Shown here: one piece after another, positions 56,038 through 63,802 of the stretch
Position numbering within the stretch: the stretch's first letter is position 1
Layout of the letters: each line of letters opens with the position of its first letter
From: Prescottella defluvii
Lineage (GTDB): Bacteria; Actinomycetota; Actinomycetes; Mycobacteriales; Mycobacteriaceae
Length of the DNA: 63,802 nucleotides
Direction of reading: 5' to 3'
Assembly: GCF_000738775.1 (NCBI RefSeq)
Contig: NZ_JPOC01000035.1
Span: forward strand, 1-63,802
Notes under the pieces: model-generated
The model's input: only the letters and a program-made list of their open reading frames with translations
Databases searched by the model: none
Told to the model about the DNA's origin: nothing
Made by a program: the position numbers and the translations under genes

Positions 56038-59000
56038 GTGAGTCTGAGCTCCGACTATGTGGTGGGTTCGCTTCGGCGAGCGGTTGCCACGGCGCAGAAC
56101 GGTCTCGAAGTTGTCCGTCTCGGCGGTCTGGAGACGGGGGCGACACCGTCCCCGTTCCAGATCGTCGAGCGCGCCCCGATGTATCGGCTGCGCCGCTACT
56201 TCGCGGGCGCGGGGCCGGATCCGGTGGGTCCGCCGGTCGTGCTCGTGCCGCCGATGATGATGTCGGCGGACGTGTACGACGTCACCCGTGACCAGGGAGC
56301 CGTCGGGATCCTCCACGAGATGGGTCTCGATCCGTGGGTCGTCGACTTCGGCTCCCCGGACACCGAGGAGGGCGGCTGGGACCGCACACTCGCGGACCAC
56401 ATCGTCGCGATCAGCGAGATCATCGACCGTGTCCACGAACACACCGGTCGTGACGTCCACCTGTCGGGCTACTCGCAGGGCGGCATGTTCTGCTACCAGG
56501 CCGCGGCCTTCCGGCGGTGCCGCAACATCGCGTCCCTGATCACCTTCGGTGCTCCCGTCGACACGCTGGCCGCGTTGCCGTTCAACATCCCCGAGGGCAT
56601 CGCGACCAAGGCCGCCGACGTCCTCGCCGACCACGTGTTCAACCGGCTGTCCATCGCCGGATGGATGGCGCGCACCGGGTTCCAGTTGCTCGACCCCGTG
56701 AAGACCGCCAAATCCCGACTCGACTTCCTGTGGCAGTTGCACGACCGCGAGGCCCTGTTGCCGCGTGAGCAGCAGCGCCGATTCCTGGCGCAGGACGGCT
56801 GGGTGGCGTGGTCCGGCCCGGCGGTCGCCGAACTGCTCAAGCAGTTCATCGTCCACAACCGGATGATGACCGGCGGGTTCGTCATCAAGGACACCCCGGT
56901 GAGTCTCGCCGAGATCTCGTGCCCGATCCTGGCGTTCGTCGGTGAGGTCGACGACATCGGTCAGCCGCTCGCCGTCCGTGGGATCAAGCGTGCCGCACCC
57001 CGTGCGGAGGTGTTCGAATCGACCTTGCGCGCAGGGCACTTCGGCCTCGTCGTCGGATCCGCTGCCGCCTCCCGGACGTGGCCGACTACCGGCGAGTGGA
57101 TTCGGTGGCGGGAGGGCCTCGGCCCGCGCCCGGAGACCGTCGACGTGATGATCCACGACGAGCCCTCCGGCACCGACAGCGGCGTCAGTATCGCCAACCG
57201 ACTCGCCCACACCGTTGCGTCCATTGCCGAGGTCGGGGTGGGTGTCGGTAAGGGGATCGCCGATCTTGCCACCGACACCGTCCGCGGTACCCGCGAACTG
57301 TCCGTCGAAGCGGCACGCGCCCTGCCGCGGCTGGCCCGGCTCGGTCAGTTGCAGCCGCACTCGCGGATCTCCCTGGGGCTGTTGCTCGCCGAGCAGGGAC
57401 GCAAGGCCGCGAACGGGGAGTTCTTCCTGTTCGACGACCGGGTGCACACCAACGCCGCGGTCAACACGCGTATAGACAACGTCGTCCGGGGTCTCATCCA
57501 CGTCGGTGTCCGGCCGGCCAACCACGTCGGTGTCCTCATGGAGACACGGCCCAGTGCGCTGGTCGCGATCGCGGCCCTGTCCCGGCTGGGTGCCGTCGCC
57601 GTGCTGCTTCCGCCGGGCGGGGACCTCGGCGAGGCGGTGCGACTCGGTGGGGTCGACCGCATCCTCGCCGACCCCGACAACGTCGAGGACGCTGCCGCGA
57701 CCGGCAAGAAGGTTCTCGTGCTCGGTGGCGGCGAGTTCCGCGGTCTCGACGTCGAACTGGGTCCGGACGTGGTCGACCTCGAGCAGGTTGATCCCGACGC
57801 GGTGACCCTGCCCGGGTGGTACCGACCGGATCCCGGGTTGGCTCGCGAGTTGGCGTTCGTGATCTTCAGTGGGTCGAGCGCGAACCTCGAGGCCAAGTTC
57901 ATCACCAACTACCGGTGGGCGCTCTCCGCGTTCGGCACGGCCTCCGCGGCCTCGCTCAGCCGCGGCGACACGGTGTATTGCCTGGCGCCGCTGCATCATT
58001 CGTCGGGGCTCATGGCCACGCTCGGAGGCGCGATCGCGGGCGGTTCGCGGATCGCGCTGTCGCGCGGGCTGGATCCGGACCGTTTCGCGGAGGAGATCCA
58101 CCGCTACGGTGTCACCGTCGTCAGCTACACGTGGACGATGCTGCGCGAGATCCTCGACGCGGAGTTGCTGCCGTTCGAGCACGGACATCCGGTGCGCCTG
58201 TTCATCGGGTCGGGCATGCCGCCCGGGCTCTGGCGCCGAACCACCGAGCGGTTCGCCCCGGCGCAGGTGCTGGAGTTCTACGCGTCCACCGAGGGCGACG
58301 TGGTGCTTGTGAACGTATCGGGCGCGAAAGTCGGTTCCAAGGGGCGTCCGCTCCCCGGCAGTGCCGAGGTGCGACTGGGCGCGTACGACCCGATCGAAGG
58401 GCGTCTACTCGAAGACGCCCAGGGATTCGTCCGCGAGTGCGAGGACGACGAGGTGGGTCTGCTTCTCGGCCGGCCGGGCGCACGTGCCGAGGCGGTTCCG
58501 GGCGTGATGCGCGGTGTCTTCGCTGCCGGTGACGCCTGGGTGCCCACCGAGAACCTCTTCCGGCGGGACGTGGACGGGGACTACTGGCTGGTCGACCACA
58601 AGCGCACCGTGGTCACGGCCGCACGCGGACCGGTGTTCACCCAGCCGATCGTCGACGCCCTCGGCGAGATGCCGCACGTCGAACTCGCGGTCGCCTACCC
58701 GGTGGCCGCGGGTCTCTCCCAGGTCGCGGTCGCGGCGATCACCGTCCACGAAGGCCACAGCCCCAGCGCAGCGGAGATCGGGGCCGCGCTCGGGCGGTTG
58801 CCGATCGAGCAGTGCCCCGACATCGTGCACGTCGTCGACCACATTCCCCTCGGCGCGTCGTATCGCCCTCGGGCGTCGGAACTGCAGACGGCGGGGCTTC
58901 CGAAGCCGAGCACGCACGCCTGGTTCCTGGACGTGGACACCGGCCGGTACAAGCGGCTCACCAAGGCGGCGGCAGCGACGTTCGCCGACGTCCCGGCGAC

Positions 59001-59043
59001 GCCGGGTGGGTGCCCGCGTGAGCACTTGGTCGCCGACTTGTAG
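56038..59043 (+). CDS. Fused alpha/beta hydrolase - acyl-CoA synthetase-like protein (Rv1683 type)
   Basis: 1001 aa from GTG 56038, five bases after GGGGGAG (GTG 56032 overlaps that site). Residues ~60-370 are a PhaC-like alpha/beta hydrolase with elbow SGYSQGG (Ser146). Residues ~435-990 are an acyl-adenylate domain: LAPLHHSSGLMATLGG and YASTEGDVVLVN are recognisable. The P-loop-like motif is degenerate (FSGSSANLEAK near 606, in place of SGTTGxPK) and no clear C-terminal catalytic Lys is seen (IPLGASYRPRASELQ). It resembles M. tuberculosis Rv1683, called a lipase/long-chain acyl-CoA synthase and linked to triacylglycerol turnover. Adenylation activity is uncertain. Confidence 0.88.
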   Translation: MSLSSDYVVGSLRRAVATAQNGLEVVRLGGLETGATPSPFQIVERAPMYRLRRYFAGAGPDPVGPPVVLVPPMMMSADVYDVTRDQGAVGILHEMGLDPWVVDFGSPDTEEGGWDRTLADHIVAISEIIDRVHEHTGRDVHLSGYSQGGMFCYQAAAFRRCRNIASLITFGAPVDTLAALPFNIPEGIATKAADVLADHVFNRLSIAGWMARTGFQLLDPVKTAKSRLDFLWQLHDREALLPREQQRRFLAQDGWVAWSGPAVAELLKQFIVHNRMMTGGFVIKDTPVSLAEISCPILAFVGEVDDIGQPLAVRGIKRAAPRAEVFESTLRAGHFGLVVGSAAASRTWPTTGEWIRWREGLGPRPETVDVMIHDEPSGTDSGVSIANRLAHTVASIAEVGVGVGKGIADLATDTVRGTRELSVEAARALPRLARLGQLQPHSRISLGLLLAEQGRKAANGEFFLFDDRVHTNAAVNTRIDNVVRGLIHVGVRPANHVGVLMETRPSALVAIAALSRLGAVAVLLPPGGDLGEAVRLGGVDRILADPDNVEDAAATGKKVLVLGGGEFRGLDVELGPDVVDLEQVDPDAVTLPGWYRPDPGLARELAFVIFSGSSANLEAKFITNYRWALSAFGTASAASLSRGDTVYCLAPLHHSSGLMATLGGAIAGGSRIALSRGLDPDRFAEEIHRYGVTVVSYTWTMLREILDAELLPFEHGHPVRLFIGSGMPPGLWRRTTERFAPAQVLEFYASTEGDVVLVNVSGAKVGSKGRPLPGSAEVRLGAYDPIEGRLLEDAQGFVRECEDDEVGLLLGRPGARAEAVPGVMRGVFAAGDAWVPTENLFRRDVDGDYWLVDHKRTVVTAARGPVFTQPIVDALGEMPHVELAVAYPVAAGLSQVAVAAITVHEGHSPSAAEIGAALGRLPIEQCPDIVHVVDHIPLGASYRPRASELQTAGLPKPSTHAWFLDVDTGRYKRLTKAAAATFADVPATPGGCPREHLVADL

Positions 59044-59085
59044 CCTGGACCGGCCGAGATCGTAGGACGGCCCGAGAGGACTGAA

Positions 59086-59304
59086 GTGGTTATTGATCCC
59101 ACCCTGCTCAGCATTCTGGCGTGCCCGCAGGACAAGGGGCCGTTGCTGTTGATCGGTGACGACGTGCTCTACAACCCGCGACTGCGCCGGGCCTACCCGA
59201 TCGAGAACGGAATCCCCGTGCTGCTGATCGACGAGGCTCGCGACGTCACCGATACCGAGCACGACGACTTCGTCGCGCGCGGCGTTGCGTCCGAGTCCGA
59301 CTAG
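59086..59304 (+). CDS. Trm112-family small protein
   Basis: 72 aa. Matches the Trm112/YcaR family: DPTLLSILACPQDKGPLLLI at the start and LRRAYPIENGIPVLLIDEAR in the second half. Eukaryotic and archaeal Trm112 activate methyltransferases; bacterial members are thought to do likewise. Only one cysteine remains of a zinc site, as usual in actinobacteria. GTG start behind GAGAGGACTGAA. It ends 4 bases into the convergent TetR gene. Counterpart of Rv1684. Confidence 0.88.
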   Translation: MVIDPTLLSILACPQDKGPLLLIGDDVLYNPRLRRAYPIENGIPVLLIDEARDVTDTEHDDFVARGVASESD

Positions 59305-59912
59305 TTCGGTTCCAGCGGGCCGGTGAGGTACCGCTGCAGCGTCGGCGCGATGAGCCGAACGGTGCGCTCGGTGGTCAAGGCTCGCAGGGCGTCGATCCTC
59401 AGCAGGTGACGGGTGACGAACATGCCCGTCATCTGTGAGGCGACGAGCGCGACGCGCAGATCTCCGGTTCCGGCCGGAGTATCCACTCGCGCGGCGATCC
59501 CCTTCAACGCGACCTCGAGCAGGAAGCTGCGAACGAGGCTCTGCTCAGTCCCCGTCAGCGCGGACCGCACCGCGGCGACAACGGCCGTCTGGTGGGCGGA
59601 GTCCCAGACTTCGATCACCGTCCGCGCGAGTGCCTCACCCAGATTGTCGACCGGCGCGTCCTCGAGTGCGTCCAGGATCGTTGCGGGGTCGAGCGGTAGT
59701 TCGATCGCGTCGACCAGCAGACGTTGCTTCGTCCCGAAGTAGTGGTGGACGAGCGCCGAGTCGACACCGGATTCCGCCGCGATCGACCGAATGGTGGTGT
59801 GGTCGAATCCCTTGTCCGCAAACTGGTTCCGGGCGACCTGCAAAATCCTCTCGCGGGTACCCGAGCGTCCGGGCCGTCGGCCCGTCCGGGTGGATGCGGA
59901 CGGTTCCGCCAT
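59301..59912 (-). CDS. TetR-family transcriptional regulator
   Basis: 203 aa. N-terminal helix-turn-helix: RERILQVARNQFADKGFDHT and TIRSIAAESGVDSALVHHYF, then FGTKQRLL. The C-terminal domain is TetR_C-type with a probable ligand pocket. It is the last gene of a three-gene minus-strand operon with an ABC exporter (its ATG shares one base with the permease stop) and probably represses that operon through the palindrome at 61427-61460. The inducer is unknown. Counterpart of Rv1685c. Confidence 0.92.
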   Translation of the reverse strand: MAEPSASTRTGRRPGRSGTRERILQVARNQFADKGFDHTTIRSIAAESGVDSALVHHYFGTKQRLLVDAIELPLDPATILDALEDAPVDNLGEALARTVIEVWDSAHQTAVVAAVRSALTGTEQSLVRSFLLEVALKGIAARVDTPAGTGDLRVALVASQMTGMFVTRHLLRIDALRALTTERTVRLIAPTLQRYLTGPLEPN

Positions 59913-60673
59913 CACGGTGTCCGCCGACGCAGTGTCGCGGCGCCGAGACTCAGCGCGACGACGACGAACGCGGCGACGATCCCGAGGTCGCGCCACATCA
60001 CTGCTGTCGTGCCGGGATTGGTGGCCACCTGCTGCAGTGCCTCCACCGCGTAGCTCAGTGGCAGCACGTTGCTGATCCATTCCAGCCACTGCGGCAACTG
60101 CCCGCGCGGCACCAGTAGCCCGCACAGCAGGAGTTGCGGGATCACGATGACCGGCATGAACTGCACGGCCTGGAACTCGGTCCGGGCGAACGCACTGCAC
60201 AGTAGGCCCAGCGCAACTCCCAGGACCGCATTGACGACAGCGATGAGCAGCACCCAGACGACGCTGCCTTCGGTGGACAGGCTCAGGAATCCGAAGGTGA
60301 CCGCGCAGGCCAGACCGGCCTGGGCCGCGGCCGCGATCGAGAACGCGGTGCCGTAGCCGGCCAGCAGGTCGAGCTTCGACAACGGAGTTGTCAGCAGACG
60401 TTCGAGGGTGCCGGAACTCCGCTCGCGTTGCATCGCGATCGACGTCACCAGGAACATCACGATGAAGGGGATTATTCCGAGCATCGTGATCGCGATCCGG
60501 TCGAACAGTGGCGTCTGCCCGGGTGGAGTCGGCACGTTCTGGTACAGGAAGTACAGCAGCACCATCAGCAGTGACGGCACCACCAGGATCATCGCGACGG
60601 TCCGGTGATCGACGCGGAGTTGACGCAGGATGCGGGTCGTACTCGCGGCGTAGATCCGAGGAGTGATGATCAT
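59912..60673 (-). CDS. ABC-2 type exporter permease
   Basis: 253 aa with about six membrane segments (first at ~29-47, FIVMFLVTSIAMQ near 85). The ABC-2 signature is in MQRERSSGTLERLLTTPLSK near residue 97 and LPQWLEWISNVLPLSYAVEA near 200. It forms the pore of a drug- or lipid-type exporter with the ATPase encoded just upstream. ATG 60673 overlaps the ATPase stop by four bases. Substrate unknown. Confidence 0.92.
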   Translation of the reverse strand: MIITPRIYAASTTRILRQLRVDHRTVAMILVVPSLLMVLLYFLYQNVPTPPGQTPLFDRIAITMLGIIPFIVMFLVTSIAMQRERSSGTLERLLTTPLSKLDLLAGYGTAFSIAAAAQAGLACAVTFGFLSLSTEGSVVWVLLIAVVNAVLGVALGLLCSAFARTEFQAVQFMPVIVIPQLLLCGLLVPRGQLPQWLEWISNVLPLSYAVEALQQVATNPGTTAVMWRDLGIVAAFVVVALSLGAATLRRRTP

Positions 60674-61416
60674 CGTTCGACCTCCACCTGCTGTTCCCGG
60701 ATGAGCGAGAGGAAGGCGTTCTCCAGGTTCGACTTGCCGGTGCGACGCCGCAGTTCGTCCGGTGGTAGATGTGCGAGCAGCCGGCCGTCCCGCAGCAGCA
60801 GGAGACTCTCGCAGTGGTCGGCCTCGTCCATCACGTGACTCGACACCAGCAGCGTCGTGCCCGCCGCGGCCAGCGACGCGAAGTGCTCCCACAGTTCGGC
60901 GCGCAGGACGGGGTCGAGCCCGACGGTGGGCTCGTCGAGTACCAACAGCTCCGGCTGGGCGACCAGCGCGCACGCCAACGACACACGGCCGAGCTGACCG
61001 CCGGACAGATCGCCGGCCTGGTGGTGGGTGTGACTCGTCAGCCCGACCGCCTCGATGGTGTCGGCCACGGCGTCGTTGCCGCGGCCGTACAGCGACGCGA
61101 AGTACCGCACGTTGTCCCTGATCGTCAGATCCAGGTAGACACTCGGCGCCTGGGTCACGTAGCCGATCCGACGACGCAGATCCGTCGCTCCTGCCGGCCT
61201 GCCCAGGACGGTGACGGTGCCGGACTCCACGATCTGGGTGCCGACGATGCACCGCATGAGGGTGGTCTTTCCGCAGCCCGACGGCCCCAGTAGCCCCGTC
61301 ACCGACCCGGAGGGGATCGACAGTGAGACATCTCGCAGCGCGGGGGCGCCGCCACGCCGGACCGTGAGCTCGCGGATCTCGATCGCCGCGACGGGCGCGG
61401 CGGACGACTGGGCCAT
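60670..61416 (-). CDS. ABC exporter ATP-binding protein (drug/DrrA-like)
   Basis: 248 aa. Walker [16 protein letters not shown] near residue 42, Q-loop [13 protein letters not shown] near 86, signature [12 protein letters not shown] near 137, Walker [14 protein letters not shown] near 157, H-loop [11 protein letters not shown] near 192. First gene of the ATPase-permease-TetR operon. A 115-base gap with a palindromic operator separates it from divergent mpg. Counterpart of Rv1687c. Confidence 0.94.
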   Translation of the reverse strand: MAQSSAAPVAAIEIRELTVRRGGAPALRDVSLSIPSGSVTGLLGPSGCGKTTLMRCIVGTQIVESGTVTVLGRPAGATDLRRRIGYVTQAPSVYLDLTIRDNVRYFASLYGRGNDAVADTIEAVGLTSHTHHQAGDLSGGQLGRVSLACALVAQPELLVLDEPTVGLDPVLRAELWEHFASLAAAGTTLLVSSHVMDEADHCESLLLLRDGRLLAHLPPDELRRRTGKSNLENAFLSLIREQQVEVER

Positions 61417-61426
61417 GACGACCTCG

Positions 61427-61460
61427 ATTCATCGAGTGATGAACTCACCGTTCGATGAAT
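61427..61460. promoter_or_regulatory. Candidate TetR operator between the ABC operon and mpg
   Basis: Arms ATTCATCGA (61427-61435) and TCGATGAAT (61452-61460) are exact inverted repeats of 9 bp. Between them lies GTGATGAACTCAC, with its own GTGA/TCAC arms. An overlapping 16-bp palindrome TTCATCGAGTGATGAA spans 61428-61443. It begins 11 bases upstream of the ATPase start, a classic place for a local TetR repressor. Confidence 0.7.
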
Positions 61461-61531
61461 TGTCGGCCCGCCCGGGAGCGCCCGTCAACGATCCGGATGC
61501 CTCGGCGGCACGTCGGTGCACAATCGTCACC

Positions 61532-62149
61532 GTGACTACCCCCGGACGAGGCATCCTGCGCGACGCCGGCCACCCGCTCGCGGCGGCCCGGGCCGTCCTG
61601 GGCGGGACTCTGACCGTCGGCGCGGTGCGTGCGCGGATCGTCGAGGTCGAGGCGTACGGAGGTGACCCCGACGGGCCGTGGCCAGACCCGGCGGCGCATT
61701 CCTTCCGTGGACCGACCCGGCGGAACTCGGTCATGTTCGGACCCGCGGGTCACCTGTACGTCTACCGCAGCTACGGGATGCATGTCTGCGCGAACGTCTC
61801 GTACGGACCCGACGGGGTGGCTGGGGGAGTGCTGCTCCGTGCGGCGGAGATCGTCGAGGGCCACGAACTCGTGGCGTCCCGCCGGCCCGGAGTCCGGCGC
61901 CACTTCGATGCGGCCCGTGGACCGGGCAACCTCGGATCGGCATTGGGTCTGACGCTCGACGACAACGGCCTCGACCTGTTCGGCGACGACGCAGATACGA
62001 GCCTCGCACTTGGCCCCGGCATCGCTCACAGCAGTGGTCCGCGGGTGGGGATCTCGGTGGCGGCCGACCGGCCGTGGCGGCTGTGGATCCCGGGATCGCC
62101 GGCCGTGTCGGCCTATCGCCGCAGCCCGCGCGCACCGGCCGGCACCTGA
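61532..62149 (+). CDS. mpg: 3-methyladenine DNA glycosylase (AAG/MPG family)
   Basis: 205 aa, close to the M. tuberculosis protein in length. It excises alkylated purines in base-excision repair. [16 protein letters not shown] contains the catalytic Glu of the family (IVEVEAY), with [34 protein letters not shown] and the LLRAAEI segment. [12 protein letters not shown] is the C-terminal conserved block. GTG 61532 is chosen by family N-terminus ([14 protein letters not shown]); a -10-like CACAAT ends eight bases upstream, so it may be leaderless. tyrS follows after 19 bases. Confidence 0.93.
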   Translation: MTTPGRGILRDAGHPLAAARAVLGGTLTVGAVRARIVEVEAYGGDPDGPWPDPAAHSFRGPTRRNSVMFGPAGHLYVYRSYGMHVCANVSYGPDGVAGGVLLRAAEIVEGHELVASRRPGVRRHFDAARGPGNLGSALGLTLDDNGLDLFGDDADTSLALGPGIAHSSGPRVGISVAADRPWRLWIPGSPAVSAYRRSPRAPAGT

Positions 62150-62168
62150 CGGTGGGATGATCGGGTGC

Positions 62169-63446
62169 GTGACTGAGAACATCCTTGACGAACTGACCTG
62201 GCGGGGCCTCATCGCCCAGTCCACCGATCTGGACGCATTGCGTCGTGAGACCGAGGCCGGTCCAGTCACCTTGTATGCCGGGTTCGACCCGACCGGCCCG
62301 AGCCTGCACGCCGGCCACTTGGTGCCCCTGCTCGCGCTCAAGCGCTTCCAGCGGGCGGGCCATCGCCCCATCGTCCTGGCCGGCGGGGCCACCGGAATGA
62401 TCGGCGATCCCCGTGACGTCGGTGAGCGGGTCATGAACACCGCCGACACCGTCGCCGACTGGGCGGAGCGCATCCGGTCCCAGCTCGAGCGTTTCGTCGA
62501 CTTCGACGAGTCGCCGACCGGCGCGGTCATCGAGAACAACGCGAACTGGACGTCGAAGCTGACCGCGATCGACTTCCTGCGCGACATCGGCAAGCACTTC
62601 TCGGTGAACGTCATGCTCGCGCGGGACACCGTCAAGCGGCGTCTCGAGTCGGACGGCATCTCGTACACCGAGTTCAGCTACATGCTGCTGCAGGCGAACG
62701 ACTTCGTGCACCTGCGCCGCAACTACGGGTGCACGCTGCAGGTCGGCGGGTCCGACCAGTGGGGCAACATCATCGCCGGAGTCGACCTCAACCGGAAGCT
62801 CGACGGCGAATCGGTCCACGCTATGACGGTTCCACTGGTGACCTCCGCCGACGGCAAGAAGTTCGGCAAGTCCACCGGTGGCGGCAGCCTGTGGCTGGAT
62901 CCCGAGATGACCAGCCCGTACGCCTGGTACCAGTACTTCGTGAACACGGGCGACGCCGACGTGGTGAAGTACCTGCGCTGGTTCACGTTCCTCACCCAGG
63001 AGGAGCTGGCCGAGCTCGAAACCGCGACCGCGGAGCGTCCGCAGGCGCGGGAGGCGCAACGTCGGCTCGCCGCCGAGATGACGACGCTCGTGCACGGCCA
63101 GGCCGACACCGACGCCGTCGAACTCGCCAGCAAGGCGCTGTTCGGCCGCGCCGAGCTCACCGACCTGGACGAGTCGACACTCGCCTCCGCGCTGAAGGAG
63201 GCCTCGATCGCCGAGGTCACGGGGGATGCACCGCGAACGATCGTGGATCTGCTGGTGGCGAGCGGGCTGAGCGAGAGCAAGGGCGCGGCACGGCGGGCAG
63301 TCAAGGAAGGCGGCGCGTACGTGAACAACCAGCGCGTCGATGCCGAGGACTGGGTGCCCGCAGCGGAGGATCTGCTGCACGGACGATGGCTGGTCATCCG
63401 ACGGGGACGGAAGAACTTCGCCGGCATCAAGGTGCTCGCCGACTGA
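62169..63446 (+). CDS. tyrS: Tyrosyl-tRNA synthetase
   Basis: 425 aa, the normal TyrRS-type length. Class I signature HIGH-like [17 protein letters not shown] near residue 40, tyrosine-binding [13 protein letters not shown] near 173, [12 protein letters not shown] near 194 and KMSKS-like KKFGKSTGG near 232. The C-terminal S4 RNA-binding domain ([20 protein letters not shown]) lies at ~355-415. GTG 62169 fits the family start ([18 protein letters not shown]); ATG 62157 would add four residues. Followed by a strong terminator. Confidence 0.97.
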   Translation: MTENILDELTWRGLIAQSTDLDALRRETEAGPVTLYAGFDPTGPSLHAGHLVPLLALKRFQRAGHRPIVLAGGATGMIGDPRDVGERVMNTADTVADWAERIRSQLERFVDFDESPTGAVIENNANWTSKLTAIDFLRDIGKHFSVNVMLARDTVKRRLESDGISYTEFSYMLLQANDFVHLRRNYGCTLQVGGSDQWGNIIAGVDLNRKLDGESVHAMTVPLVTSADGKKFGKSTGGGSLWLDPEMTSPYAWYQYFVNTGDADVVKYLRWFTFLTQEELAELETATAERPQAREAQRRLAAEMTTLVHGQADTDAVELASKALFGRAELTDLDESTLASALKEASIAEVTGDAPRTIVDLLVASGLSESKGAARRAVKEGGAYVNNQRVDAEDWVPAAEDLLHGRWLVIRRGRKNFAGIKVLAD

Positions 63447-63477
63447 CGTGTCCGGCGTCACCATGATCGTTTTCGGC

Positions 63478-63511
63478 CCGAACGGGACGGGGTTCACCCC
63501 GTCCCGTTCGG
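63478..63511 (+). terminator. Intrinsic terminator of tyrS
   Basis: Perfect 15-bp stem CCGAACGGGACGGGG / CCCCGTCCCGTTCGG around TTCA, starting 31 bases after the tyrS stop. It insulates tyrS from the rRNA-type promoter region that follows. Confidence 0.92.
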
Positions 63512-63755
63512 TCTACCTGGGGCTTTGTGAAGCGCGGGTATCGCGGTTGGGTCCTGACCAGGCGATTTGGCGATACGGAGTCGGGACCCGTAACTTATTC
63601 CAGGTCAGAGCGACACGGACACCGACCCGGACGCGATCTTCACAGGTCAGCGAGGGAAAACGAGGTTGTACGGAGAACGCCTGACGATCCGGTCAGTGAA
63701 TCACCCTCTGGTAGGGTGGTTGTACTGCGTCCGGAGGCCCGGATGGGAGTCGAGT
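63512..63755 (+). other. Upstream region of a probable rRNA operon, no gene
   Basis: 244 bases without a credible gene and noticeably richer in A/T than the coding regions around it. It holds a second promoter-like -10, TAGGGT at 63712-63717. Multiple tandem promoters are normal before mycobacterial and rhodococcal rrn operons. Open frames in this stretch are short and lack ribosome sites. Confidence 0.5.
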
Positions 63756-63784
63756 TTGCACTCGGTTCCTGATCGGGATAGACT
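63756..63784 (+). promoter_or_regulatory. rRNA-operon-type promoter
   Basis: TTGCAC (63756-63761), 17 bases, TAGACT (63779-63784), followed by GGAACGGTTGCCCCGGAA. The same TAGACT plus GGTTGCCCC arrangement follows the rRNA promoter of mycobacteria. The 16S rRNA gene is therefore expected within a few hundred bases past the window's end. Confidence 0.8.
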
Positions 63785-63802
63785 GGAACGGTTGCCCCGG
63801 AA

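Noticed and set aside
61457-61490. TTGTCGG upstream of mpg as another PafBC promoter
   Set aside because: Eight bases after the nine-base block the sequence is AGCGCC, not TANNNT, so the -10 half is missing.

Overview
The window is a stretch of actinobacterial chromosome with very high GC, many GTG start codons and many 4-base stop/start overlaps. Gene content and order point to Mycobacteriales, most likely Rhodococcus or a close relative such as Nocardia. From memory, long blocks are collinear with Mycobacterium tuberculosis: pyk-tesB, pdtaR-thiolase/DUF35-polA-rpsA-coaE-DUF402-uvrB, a cAMP-binding-type Usp-MBL-uvrA, infC-rpmI-rplT-rRNA methyltransferase-pheST-argCJBDFRGH, and acyl-CoA synthetase-Trm112-TetR-ABC-mpg-tyrS. 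This is core genome. I see no phage, insertion sequence, CRISPR array or genomic island.

Layout. 1-4281: glutamate synthase (gltB end, gltD), pyruvate kinase, acyl-CoA thioesterase. 4376-11592: an SbmA/Rv1819c-type ABC exporter, a small secreted Rpf-like protein, an isochorismatase-fold hydrolase, a DUF35/thiolase pair, an alpha/beta hydrolase, an SRPBCC protein and a small membrane protein. 11785-15848: an odd tRNA-Leu(CAA), the ANTAR regulator PdtaR, DNA polymerase I and thioredoxin. 15974-21205: a 2'-5' RNA ligase-like protein, an isopropylmalate-type dehydrogenase, a three-gene amino-acid ABC importer and a methyltransferase. 21273-28456: rpsA, a CoaE-GrpB fusion, a DUF402 protein, uvrB and a SCO6745-family protein. 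28655-38758: a universal stress protein, a DUF732 lipoprotein, the HelD/HelR-type RNA polymerase ATPase, a succinate-semialdehyde dehydrogenase, a Rho_N-like small protein, a DoxX protein with an 11-residue-repeat tail, an MBL hydrolase and uvrA. 38859-45835: a 40-residue repetitive peptide, DUF1844, the infC-rpmI-rplT operon with an attenuated leader, an SPOUT methyltransferase and pheST. 47315-55927: the whole arginine pathway plus its repressor. 56038-63446: a fused hydrolase/acyl-CoA synthetase, a Trm112-like protein, a TetR-controlled ABC exporter, mpg and tyrS. 63756-63784 is a strong rRNA-operon-type promoter, so 16S rRNA probably begins just past the window.

Regulation is the most interesting layer. 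polA, uvrB and uvrA each carry a match to the RecA-independent DNA-damage promoter (TTGTCRGTG-N8-TANNNT, bound by PafBC), and two of them look leaderless. Four 16-bp CRP/GlxR-like sites were found: two in tandem far upstream of the Rpf-like gene, one upstream of the 40-residue peptide, and one just before the acyl-CoA synthetase. argC has ArgR-like palindromes over its -10. The ABC/mpg divergent region has a TetR-type palindrome. infC begins with ATC behind an intrinsic attenuator. Possibly undescribed items are the 40-residue repeat peptide under a CRP-like site and the DoxX protein with nine tandem LEA-like 11-mers. Family names come from pattern recognition; no database search was run.
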